Of a stretch of DNA of 8,656 nucleotides, positions 1 to 6,000 are shown one piece after another. Position 1 is the stretch's first letter. Each line of letters opens with the position of its first letter. Both the position numbers and the translations under genes were made by a program. The DNA is from Spirochaetota bacterium (lineage in GTDB: Bacteria > Spirochaetota > Spirochaetia > Treponematales > UBA12059), in the NCBI GenBank assembly GCA_022709445.1, contig JAKLIU010000072.1:1-8656 (forward strand), read 5' to 3'. The notes under the pieces are model-generated. The model did no database searches, was not told the DNA's origin, and saw only the letters and a program-made list of their open reading frames with translations.

Positions 1-905
1 GCGTGCCGGGCCTCGTCCATGATGTAGACCTCGCGGACCTCCGCGGGGGACAGCGCGTTCTTGATGAAGCGCCGCGGGTCGACCTCGTACTTGAGCACGT
101 CGATCTTCTCGCCCTCGAGCTCGCGGATGATGTTCTGGATGCGGATGCCCTTGAGCCCCACGCAGGCGCCCACGGGGTCCACGTCCTCGCGGTGCGAGTA
201 CACGGCGATCTTGGTGCGGTATCCCGGCTCGCGGACGATCTTGAAGACCTCCACGGTGCGGTCGTAGACCTCGGGCACTTCCAGTTCAAGGATCTTCTGG
301 ACGAACTCCGGATGGGTCCGCGACAGCACGATCTGCGGACCGGCCTTGCTCACCTCGGCGATCAGGGCCTTGATGCGCTCGCCGGGCTGGTAGGTCTCCC
401 GGGGGGACTGGTACTTGCGGGGGAAGAAGCCCTCGACCTTGCCCAGGTCCACGAAGATGTTGCCGTTCTTCTCGCGCTGGTAGTAGCCGATGATGATCTC
501 GCCCAGCTTGGCGTGGTACTCGGCGTACAGGGTGTCCCGCGAGATCTCGCGGAGCGACTGCCTGGTGGTCTGCTTGGCGAGCATGACTTCCTGGAGGTCG
601 AATTCGCGCGGGTCGATCGGTATCTCCAGGATGTCGCCCACCTCGGCCCCGTCGGCAAGTGCCTGGGCCTCCTCCAGGGAGATTTCCAGGACCGGGTCGT
701 CCAGTTCCTCGACGATGGTGCGCTTGGCGAGTATCTCCACGCCCTCGTAGTCCTCGAGGAAGCGGACGACGGCGTTCTCGGAGGTGCCGTAGCGCTTCTT
801 GTACGCCGCGAGCAGCGCGTCCTCGACGGTCTTGAGCACCAGATCTTCCGAGATGCCCTTTTCGTATATGAGCTGGCGGATCGCCTCTGCCATATCTGAA
901 GCCAT
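1..905 (-). CDS. nusA: Transcription termination/antitermination factor NusA (3' end cut by window edge)
   Basis: NusA binds RNA polymerase and nascent RNA in the cytoplasm and modulates pausing, intrinsic termination and antitermination. About 301 codons are present. Residues 1-130 are the N-terminal polymerase-binding domain (IRQLIYEKGISEDLVLKTVE). Residues about 134-200 are an S1 domain (GYYQREKNGNIFVDLGKVEG, then QIVLSRTHPEF). KH1 follows, with the family signature VGLKGIRIQNII at 249-260 and RELEGEKIDVLKY after it. KH2 starts near 278 and runs off the window. The ATG at 905 is chosen because AGGAGG lies 11 nt upstream; the in-frame ATG at 893 would be 23 nt from it. The gene starts 3 nt after the rimP stop, so the two are co-transcribed and probably translationally coupled. 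infB is the expected next gene but lies outside the window. Identification is secure; the rest of the protein is not visible. Confidence 0.97.
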   Translation of the reverse strand, partial: MASDMAEAIRQLIYEKGISEDLVLKTVEDALLAAYKKRYGTSENAVVRFLEDYEGVEILAKRTIVEELDDPVLEISLEEAQALADGAEVGDILEIPIDPREFDLQEVMLAKQTTRQSLREISRDTLYAEYHAKLGEIIIGYYQREKNGNIFVDLGKVEGFFPRKYQSPRETYQPGERIKALIAEVSKAGPQIVLSRTHPEFVQKILELEVPEVYDRTVEVFKIVREPGYRTKIAVYSHREDVDPVGACVGLKGIRIQNIIRELEGEKIDVLKYEVDPRRFIKNALSPAEVREVYIMDEARH

Positions 906-908
906 GGA

Positions 909-1355
909 TTACCTACCCTCCTGGGATGAATCGAGCTTGCCTGTGCGTATGTCAACCAACGCCACGGCCTCGGTGGCGCCGTCGCGGGAAACGGTCAGGA
1001 TGGAGCCGTCGCAGGACTCGATGCGCCCAGCGAGCTCGGCGCCGCCGGCGAGCTGCAGCCTGACGCCGCGGCCGGCGAACACGGAGTATTCCGAGGGGGC
1101 CCGGATGACCCGGTCGATGCCGGGCGACGAGACCTCGAGCGTGTAGCCGTCCTCGCCGAACCGGGCTTCCAGCACGGGCCGCATGGCGCGGTGCGCCCTC
1201 GCGCATTCGTCGATGCCGGTGCCTGCGGCCCGGTAGACCACCACGAGTACGTGCTTGGATCCGCCGCGCCGGTCGACGTCTAGTTCGACGAGCGAGAGGT
1301 CCATCCCCGAGAGGATTCCTGAAATATCGTCATAGAGTTCTAGGGACTCTGTCAT
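909..1355 (-). CDS. rimP: Ribosome maturation factor RimP
   Basis: RimP is a cytoplasmic factor needed for late assembly of the 30S ribosomal subunit. The 148-residue product has the usual family length. The N-terminal alpha/beta domain (1-75) includes VELDVDRRGGSKHVLVVVYR. It is followed by the hallmark YTLEVSSPGIDRVIR at 71-85 and an SH3-like C-terminal domain (86-148). The ATG at 1355 is preferred because the N-terminal helix (LYDDISGILSG) is needed for the fold. No proper Shine-Dalgarno precedes it: the only candidate, AGG, is 1 nt from the ATG, directly after the U-tract of a terminator hairpin. Translation initiation is therefore probably weak or regulated. rimP-nusA is a widely conserved gene pair; only 3 nt separate the rimP stop from the nusA ATG. 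Confidence 0.96.
   Translation of the reverse strand: MTESLELYDDISGILSGMDLSLVELDVDRRGGSKHVLVVVYRAAGTGIDECARAHRAMRPVLEARFGEDGYTLEVSSPGIDRVIRAPSEYSVFAGRGVRLQLAGGAELAGRIESCDGSILTVSRDGATEAVALVDIRTGKLDSSQEGR
917..922 (-). promoter_or_regulatory. nusA ribosome binding site
   Basis: AGGAGG on the minus strand lies inside the last codons of rimP, 11 nt before the ATG at 905. It decides the nusA start over the second in-frame ATG at 893, and it ties nusA translation to ribosomes finishing rimP. Confidence 0.75.
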
Positions 1356-1361
1356 ACCTAT

Positions 1362-1390
1362 AAAAAAAGAGTCGCGGGAACGACTCTTTT
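1362..1390 (-). terminator. Leader terminator / attenuator upstream of rimP-nusA
   Basis: On the minus strand a perfect 10-bp stem has arms AAAAGAGTCG (1390-1381) and CGACTCTTTT (1374-1365). The 6-nt loop is TTCCCG, and a 7-nt T run (1368-1362) partly overlaps the 3' arm. The core has only four GC pairs, with four A-U pairs at the base, so it should be a weak intrinsic terminator. It lies downstream of the predicted rimP promoter and ends 6 nt before the rimP ATG. Any transcript of rimP-nusA with a leader longer than about 35 nt must therefore pass through it. It may also end read-through from mutS-comF. An attenuator role is inference. Confidence 0.8.
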
Positions 1391-1421
1391 ACATACCGTA
1401 TAATCGAACCTGTCTGCTAGC

Positions 1422-1451
1422 ATCATATCCGCAGCGTGGCGGCTTCGTCAA
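1422..1451 (-). promoter_or_regulatory. Predicted sigma70-type promoter of rimP-nusA
   Basis: The minus strand reads TTGACG (1451-1446), an 18-bp spacer, then TATGAT (1427-1422). The expected transcription start is near 1415, which gives a leader of about 60 nt containing the hairpin at 1362-1390. The promoter sits in the 123-bp gap between comF and rimP, 27 nt past the comF stop. The match to the bacterial housekeeping consensus is good (5/6 and 5/6), but there is no experimental support. I found no better promoter between it and the hairpin. Confidence 0.65.
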
Positions 1452-1478
1452 TAGTACGGAAGGAATCGGCTTGAGCAT

Positions 1479-2195
1479 TCAGTCCGCAGCCAGCGCGAGG
1501 GCGTCCACGCGGCGCGCGCCCGCTCGCTTGAGGGCCGCGGCGCAGGCCGACAGGGTCGCTCCCGTGGTGATGATGTCGTCCAGCAAGACCGGATCCGGAG
1601 GCGCATCCCTGCCCAGCGCCATTCCATACGCGGATTCCGCGTTCCGGAAGCGCTCCTGCCGGTCCAGGCGCTTCTGCTCGCCGGCGGGCAGCCTCCGGAG
1701 GACCCGGGCCACCGGCACCCCGTACCCGCGTTCCAGGATGCGGCTCACCAGTTCCACCTGGTCCCATCCAAGCGACCGGAGCTTGCCGGGCCTGGGCGGC
1801 ACGGGCACCAGCACCCTGCCCGGGAACTCCATGGATAGGCGCGCGGCAGCCAGGGCGGCGAAGAACGGTGCCAGTTCCGGCCGGCGCCCGAACTTGTAGG
1901 CGGCGATGAGGTCCTTGAACCGGCCGTGGTAGGCCCGCATGGAGACGACCCGGTCGAAGGCGTAGCGCCGCTGCCTGCACCGGAGACAGCGGTCCCGCTC
2001 CGCCAGCAGTTCCCTGCCGCAGGACGGACAGGCGGGCTCTCCCGTGACCCCGGATACTCCCCTGAGGCCGCAAGCATCCACGCAGGGCCCGCAGATGGGC
2101 CAGGGGTTCATGGCGGGCACCGGGCCCCCGCAGGCGGCGCAGGATCTCGGCAGGACGGCTTCGAGCAGGGAACGGGCGATGGCTGGCGGTTTCAC
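1479..2195 (-). CDS. comF: ComF family protein (phosphoribosyltransferase-like)
   Basis: This family (ComFC/GntX) pairs a zinc-binding N-terminus with a phosphoribosyltransferase fold. It is linked to DNA uptake and recombination in competent bacteria, although its exact biochemical role is unsettled. The 238-residue product has CxxC pairs at 19/22, 35/38, 56/59 and 70/73, with a ninth cysteine at 42. The family block AYHGRFKDLIAAYKFGRRPE is at 88-107, VLVPVPPRPGKLRSLGWDQ at 128-146, and the PRPP-loop motif VLLDDIITTGATL at 203-215. The start is GTG at 2195: an in-frame TGA two codons upstream rules out an earlier start, and the next ATG is codon 29, past the first zinc pair. No clear Shine-Dalgarno is visible. 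It follows mutS by 24 nt, so probable co-transcription or coupling. The family is certain; a competence role here is not. Confidence 0.9.
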   Translation of the reverse strand: MKPPAIARSLLEAVLPRSCAACGGPVPAMNPWPICGPCVDACGLRGVSGVTGEPACPSCGRELLAERDRCLRCRQRRYAFDRVVSMRAYHGRFKDLIAAYKFGRRPELAPFFAALAAARLSMEFPGRVLVPVPPRPGKLRSLGWDQVELVSRILERGYGVPVARVLRRLPAGEQKRLDRQERFRNAESAYGMALGRDAPPDPVLLDDIITTGATLSACAAALKRAGARRVDALALAAD

Positions 2196-2219
2196 GGCTC
2201 AGCGACGCGCGGGGAACCC

Positions 2220-4841
2220 TCAGCGCCTGCGCGGCCCCAGGCGCTTCTGGAGCCCGGCAAGCCGGTTGAGCGCGTCGAGGGGAGACAGCCGGTCCAGCTC
2301 CAGGGCGGCCAGCTCGTCCAGGACCAGCTCCTCCGCCGAGAAAAGCGAACCGGGGTCGGGCTGGCGTTTTCCCTTGGGGGGGGCGACAGGCCCTTCGGGA
2401 GGGAGGCCCCCGGGCCCTGCGGCCGGGGACCGCGAGCGCTCCGTGGCGGCCAGGCTTTCCCTGATTTCCTCCGCCCGTTCCACCACGCTCCGCGGGATGC
2501 CCGCGAGTCCCGCCACGTGGATGCCGTAGGAACCGGCGGCGGGTCCGGGGACCACGCGCTTGAGGAACACCACCTCGCCCTCGCGTTCCTCCACCGCCAT
2601 GGACAGGTCCACGAGGCGCTCGTGCCGCATGGCGGTCAGCTCGTGGTAGTGCGTGGCGAAGAGCGCGCGGCAGCCGATGGCGTCCAGCACGTGCTCGCTG
2701 ACCGCCCAGGCTATCGCCAGGCCGTCCTGGGTGCCGGTCCCCCGCCCCACCTCGTCCATGATGACGACGCTCCTCCGGCTCGCATTGTTGAGTATGCCGG
2801 CGGTCTCGTGCATTTCCAGCAGGAAGGTGGACTCGCCCCTGGCCAGGTTGTCCTGGGCGCCCACCCGGCAGAAGATCCGGTCGGCCGCCCCCACGCGGGC
2901 GGAGGCGGCGGGAACGAAGGAGCCAGCCTGGGCCATGAGGACGATCAGGGCGTTCTGCCTGAGGAAGGTGGACTTGCCCGCCATGTTCGGCCCGGTGATC
3001 AGGGAGAAGCTCGGCCCGTCCGCGTCCAGCTCCAGGTCGTTGGGGATGAACTCGCCCGCGCCCATGTGGGCCTCGACCACCGGGTGCCTGCCACCCCGGA
3101 CCGACAGGGCTCCCGAGTCGTCCACCAGGGGCCTCGAGTAGCCGCGGACCGTGGCGGCGGTGGCCAGGCTGGTGGCGCAGTCGATCTCCGCTATCTCCGC
3201 GGCGAGCTCCTGGAGGGCCGGGGTATCGGCCTTGAGGCCCGACCTCAGTTCCAGGAACAAGGTCCGTTCCAGCTCGACGATTCGCTCGGCGGCGCCGGTG
3301 ATGTCCGATTCCAGGCTGGCCAGGCGCTCGGTGCTGAAGCGCTCGACCCCGGCCATGGACTGGCGCTTGATGAAGTGCGCGGGTGCGGACGCGGCGTCCC
3401 TCCGGGACAGCTCGAGGAAGTACCCGATGACCCGGTTGTACTTGACCCTGAGCCCGGACAGGCCAGTGGCCGCGCGCTCGTCCTCCAGGTAGCGCTCCAG
3501 GACGCCGTGGGCGTCGGCCTTGAGGGCCCTGAGGCCGTCCAGCTCGGCGTTCCAGCGCTCCCTCATGATCCCGCCCTCGGTGATCAGGGCCGATGGTTCG
3601 TCCGCGATGGCCGAGGACACGAGGTTCGCGAAGCGCTCCAGGCTGTCGCGCGAAGCTCCGAAGACCCGCATGCCCTCTGGCCGGTCCGCGGGCAGGGCAT
3701 CGGAGAGGGCGAAGGCGGCGCGTATGCTGTCGCGGATGGCCAGGAGGTCCCTGGCGTTGGACTTGTCCATCGCCAGGCGGGCGGCCAGCCTCTCCAGGTC
3801 CAGGCAGGCGGAGAGCGAGCGGCGGACGCGCTCCAGCGAGCGCTGGTCCCGGTAGAGGGCGTCCACCGCGTCGAGCCTGCGGCCGATAGCCTCGACGGAG
3901 CGCAGCGGCTGGAGGATGCGCTTGCGGAGCGCGCGCGCGCCCATGGCGGTGCGCGTGAAGTCCAAGGTATCGAGGAGCGTGTAGGCTCGCCCCCCGTCCC
4001 TGAGGTTGCGGTCCAGCTCCAGGTTCTTCTGGCTCGACTCGTCTATCGCCACGTGCTCGGCGTCGTCCGCCCCCTTGAGCGCGGTGACCTGGGCCAGGGG
4101 CAGCCTGAGGGATTCGGACAGGTACTCGAGGGCCATGCCGGCGGCGGCGAGGGCCGGATCCGCGTCGTCGAAGCCGAAACCCTTCATGCCCGCGGTCTTG
4201 AAATGCTTCCTGAGCGCGTCCAGTCCCTGCTGGAGGGAAAAGGTCCAGTCGGGAAAGCGGTTGACCACCGGACCGGGATTTTCCTCCAGCATGCGCGCCA
4301 CCTGCGGATCCTGCAGGGTGGATTCCCTCACCAGGAGCTCGCGGGGGGCCAGGCGCCAAAGCTCGCGGCGCAGGCGTTCGACATCGGAGGCCGGGAAGGA
4401 GCAGGCGCGGAACTCGCCGGTGGAGGCGTCGATCCAGGCCAGGGCGAAGCGCTCGCCCAGACGCCCGAAGGCGGCCAGCCAGTTGTTGCTGCCCGAATCC
4501 AGGTAGTCCTCGTCCAGGGCCGTGCCCGGGCTGACCACCTCCACCACGGCCCGCTCGATGATGCCCTTGCCCTTGCCGGGCGAGCCGAGCTGCTCGCAGA
4601 TGGCGACCTTCCGGCCGGCCTTGAGGAGGCGGGATATGTAGCCGCGGGAGGCGTGCCAGGGGATGCCGCACATGGGCGCGTCCTGCCGCCTGGTGAGGGT
4701 CAGGTTCAGGAGGGCGCTCGCCTCCAGCGCGTCGTCGAAGAACATTTCGTAGAAATCGCCCAGGCGGAAGAACAGGATCTCGTCGCGGTGGGCGGCCTTG
4801 ATGCGTTCGTACTGTTCCAGGAGGGGGATCTGTTCGGCCAT
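2220..4841 (-). CDS. mutS: DNA mismatch repair protein MutS
   Basis: MutS recognises mismatches and small loops and, with ATP, recruits MutL. From the ATG at 4841 the product is 873 residues, close to the usual 850-880. The mismatch-reading F-x-E motif is in RLGDFYEMFF (F30, E32), and MCGIPWHA is at 57-64. The connector domain includes FALAWIDASTGEF (132-144). The lever/clamp region (about 270-560) is rich in Arg, Leu and Glu. Walker A GPNMAGKST is at 617-625, Walker B VIMDEVGRGT has D696/E697, and ATHYHEL follows. A Pro/Gly-rich linker (about 795-830) leads to the C-terminal LSPLDALNRLAGLQKRL. An ATG at 4865 adds only the unconserved MLPYNATA and overlaps the divergent gene, so 4841 is preferred. 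No Shine-Dalgarno precedes it, and the predicted promoter implies a nearly leaderless mRNA. The catalytic motifs look intact. Confidence 0.98.
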   Translation of the reverse strand: MAEQIPLLEQYERIKAAHRDEILFFRLGDFYEMFFDDALEASALLNLTLTRRQDAPMCGIPWHASRGYISRLLKAGRKVAICEQLGSPGKGKGIIERAVVEVVSPGTALDEDYLDSGSNNWLAAFGRLGERFALAWIDASTGEFRACSFPASDVERLRRELWRLAPRELLVRESTLQDPQVARMLEENPGPVVNRFPDWTFSLQQGLDALRKHFKTAGMKGFGFDDADPALAAAGMALEYLSESLRLPLAQVTALKGADDAEHVAIDESSQKNLELDRNLRDGGRAYTLLDTLDFTRTAMGARALRKRILQPLRSVEAIGRRLDAVDALYRDQRSLERVRRSLSACLDLERLAARLAMDKSNARDLLAIRDSIRAAFALSDALPADRPEGMRVFGASRDSLERFANLVSSAIADEPSALITEGGIMRERWNAELDGLRALKADAHGVLERYLEDERAATGLSGLRVKYNRVIGYFLELSRRDAASAPAHFIKRQSMAGVERFSTERLASLESDITGAAERIVELERTLFLELRSGLKADTPALQELAAEIAEIDCATSLATAATVRGYSRPLVDDSGALSVRGGRHPVVEAHMGAGEFIPNDLELDADGPSFSLITGPNMAGKSTFLRQNALIVLMAQAGSFVPAASARVGAADRIFCRVGAQDNLARGESTFLLEMHETAGILNNASRRSVVIMDEVGRGTGTQDGLAIAWAVSEHVLDAIGCRALFATHYHELTAMRHERLVDLSMAVEEREGEVVFLKRVVPGPAAGSYGIHVAGLAGIPRSVVERAEEIRESLAATERSRSPAAGPGGLPPEGPVAPPKGKRQPDPGSLFSAEELVLDELAALELDRLSPLDALNRLAGLQKRLGPRRR
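2376..2383 (-). repeat. C8 homopolymer in the mutS coding strand
   Basis: Eight consecutive G on the plus strand are C8 in mutS, covering codons 820-822 (Ala-Pro-Pro) in the low-complexity linker before the C-terminal domain. Runs of this length are slippage-prone. By hand translation, loss of one C runs on to a TGA that overlaps the comF GTG, and gain of one C stays open well into comF. Either change would replace the last ~50 residues of MutS without touching the ATPase. Confidence 0.9.
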
Positions 4842-4845
4842 CGCG

Positions 4846-4863
4846 GTTGCATTATAGGGCAAC
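4846..4863. promoter_or_regulatory. Perfect inverted repeat in the mutS/STAS divergent spacer
   Basis: GTTGC (4846-4850), an 8-bp centre, then GCAAC (4859-4863). The centre contains the mutS -10 hexamer. The whole dyad fits between the two start codons, which are only 22 bp apart (mutS ATG at 4841 minus, STAS ATG at 4864 plus). A second pair of arms, TGCATT (4848-4853) and AATGCA (4878-4883), has centres 30 bp apart and overlaps the mutS -10 and -35. Such symmetry is operator-like, but the arms are short and chance cannot be excluded. I see no convincing separate promoter for the STAS gene; a poor plus-strand TATAGG (4853-4858) shares the same AT box. Confidence 0.4.
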
Positions 4864-4879
4864 ATGGACTACGATACAA
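4851..4879 (-). promoter_or_regulatory. Predicted mutS promoter (near-leaderless)
   Basis: The minus strand reads TTGTAT (4879-4874), a 17-bp spacer, then a consensus TATAAT (4856-4851). Only 9 nt separate the -10 from the mutS ATG at 4841, so transcription would start about 2-5 nt before the start codon. The -35 lies inside codons 4-6 of the divergent STAS gene. The perfect -10 and ideal spacing in a GC-rich setting make this a credible housekeeping promoter. Confidence 0.65.
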
Positions 4880-5397
4880 TGCAGATACCGACGTGCGAGG
4901 CTGCCGTGGAAGAAGCGCTGTTCTACAGGGAATCGGGAAACGTACTCTACATACGCGCCCAGGGGCACATAGCCGTCAAGCTCTGCGCAGAGCTGAAGGC
5001 CAGGGTCTTCGAACGGCTGGAAGCCAACCCGCCGGTCCAGAGACTCTACGTGGACCTCGGTCCCTGCGAGTACATGGACTCGACCTTCATGGGCCTCCTG
5101 GTGGGTTTCAACAAGCGGCTGCTCCGTTTTTCCGAGAAGCCCATCACCATACTGCGGGCCAACGAGACCTGCCAGAAGCTCCTGCGGACCATCGGCATCA
5201 CGCGCCTGGTGGAGCTGAGCGACGAGGCGGTTCCCTTCCCGGAGCTGGAGCCGATCGGCTCGGCCGGCGCGGCCCCGGCGGGCATGCTCCTGGACGCGCA
5301 CGAGGACCTGGCCGGGCTGTCCGAGGAGAACGAGAAGAAGTTCGCCGGCCTCCTGTCCATCCTGGAACAGAAAGCCAGGGACGAGAAGGCCGACTGA
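4864..5397 (+). CDS. STAS-domain protein, probable anti-sigma factor antagonist
   Basis: The 177-residue product has a STAS fold at about 24-118: NVLYIRAQGHIAVKLCAELK (strand, then helix), RLYVDLGPCEYMDSTFMGLL (60-79), and KPITILRANETCQKLLRTIG (92-111). Ser73 in MDSTFMG aligns with the phosphorylated serine of SpoIIAA/RsbV (MDSSGLG); the following Gly is Phe75 here. In that family, phosphorylation state sets binding to an anti-sigma kinase. Residues 120-177 are an Ala/Pro linker and a charged helix (EENEKKFAGLLSILEQKARD) not found in minimal antagonists. It is the only plus-strand gene in the window, divergent from mutS and convergent with skp; no kinase, phosphatase or sigma gene is adjacent. 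The start at 4864 has AGGG 4 nt upstream; an ATG at 4879 is the alternative. The domain call is firm; partner and role are unknown. Confidence 0.88.
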   Translation: MDYDTMQIPTCEAAVEEALFYRESGNVLYIRAQGHIAVKLCAELKARVFERLEANPPVQRLYVDLGPCEYMDSTFMGLLVGFNKRLLRFSEKPITILRANETCQKLLRTIGITRLVELSDEAVPFPELEPIGSAGAAPAGMLLDAHEDLAGLSEENEKKFAGLLSILEQKARDEKAD

Positions 5398-5401
5398 GGC
5401 T

Positions 5402-5440
5402 CCGCCCGCCCAGGGCGAGGCCCCGCCCGCTCAGGGCGAC
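5402..5440. repeat. Two tandem GC-rich hairpin units between convergent genes
   Basis: An 18-bp unit at 5402-5419 is repeated at 5423-5440 (period 21, 16/18 identical). Each unit holds a small stem, CGCCC / GGGCG, with a 5-nt loop. The first lies in the 33-bp gap between the STAS stop and the skp stop; the second overlaps the skp stop codon and last codons. No U-tract follows on either strand, so it is not a textbook intrinsic terminator. It may still slow or stop convergent transcription or protect mRNA 3' ends. The function is inference. Confidence 0.55.
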
Positions 5441-5976
5441 CCGGCCGACGCGCCGAGCAGGGCCTGGATCACCTTGTCCGTGATGTCGATCATGGGACTG
5501 AACCAGATGACCGCGCTCCCCACGGAGTCCGCGCTCCGCGAATTGATCACCAGGGAATAGCCGTCCAGCTCCGCCACCGACTGTATGGTCCGGTACAGGG
5601 CCTGCGCGAACGAGTCGCTCATGGCCAGGGCCTTGGCCTTGTCGTCGATCTCCGCCTGCTTGACCTTGATGAAATCCGACAGGAACTGGGCCTTCCGGTA
5701 GAGCTGCTCGTCCAGGGCCTTCAGGGCGACCGCGTCGCCCTTGGCCTGCAGCTCCAGGCGCTTCTTCTGCAGTTCCTTGATCTCGTCGCCGAGGCGCTTG
5801 ATCTCGTCCTGCACCCGCGCCTTCTCTTCCTCGAAGGCGCGCACGGCATGCGAATCCTTGTCGTAGGTCAGGTACACCTTCTGCAGGTCGATGACCGCCA
5901 CCCGGGTGATCTGCTGGGCGACGGCCGTGCCTGCCAGCGCGGCGGCGAACATCAAGACGGCTAGGGCTCTCTTCAT
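5431..5976 (-). CDS. skp: OmpH/Skp-family periplasmic chaperone
   Basis: Skp holds unfolded outer-membrane proteins in the periplasm and keeps them soluble until the BAM complex inserts them. The 181-residue precursor starts with a signal peptide (MKRALAVLMFAAALAGTAVA, probable cleavage after Ala20). The family opening RVAVIDLQKVYLTYDKD follows at 25-41. A long charged helical hairpin (about 45-115, rich in Glu/Lys: EEEKARVQDEIKRLGDEIKE) corresponds to the tentacles, and a C-terminal beta segment includes GYSLVINSRS. The length is close to E. coli Skp. The ATG at 5976 is supported by GGAG 6 nt upstream. It lies 60 nt downstream of bamA on the same strand, a common pairing that supports a shared envelope-biogenesis job. 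Co-transcription with bamA is likely, with possible modulation by the hairpin between them. Confidence 0.93.
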   Translation of the reverse strand: MKRALAVLMFAAALAGTAVAQQITRVAVIDLQKVYLTYDKDSHAVRAFEEEKARVQDEIKRLGDEIKELQKKRLELQAKGDAVALKALDEQLYRKAQFLSDFIKVKQAEIDDKAKALAMSDSFAQALYRTIQSVAELDGYSLVINSRSADSVGSAVIWFSPMIDITDKVIQALLGASAGSP

Positions 5977-6000
5977 CTCTGTCTCCTGCAGGGCGGTGTA

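Noticed and set aside
3..899. A 298-codon plus-strand open frame antisense to nusA
   Set aside because: It mirrors the NusA coding sequence, which is certain from its S1 and KH signatures.
1423..4671. A 1082-codon minus-strand open frame overlapping mutS and comF
   Set aside because: It is in the wrong frame for both genes, rich in Arg/Gly/Pro and without recognisable domains. It matters only as the frame MutS would enter after gain of one C in the C8 tract.
4850..4858. A plus-strand -10 (CATTAT or TATAGG) for the STAS gene
   Set aside because: No acceptable -35 at 16-18 bp; kept only as a possible shared AT box with the mutS promoter.
4842..4865. mutS start at the ATG at 4865
   Set aside because: It adds an unconserved MLPYNATA, lies upstream of the predicted -10, and overlaps the STAS start codon. 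The ATG at 4841 matches the usual MutS N-terminus.
1926..5483. A 1185-codon open frame on the plus strand
   Set aside because: It is a shadow: it runs antisense through comF and mutS, whose products have clear family motifs. It is low-complexity (Gly/Arg/Pro-rich) and open only because the DNA is GC-rich.
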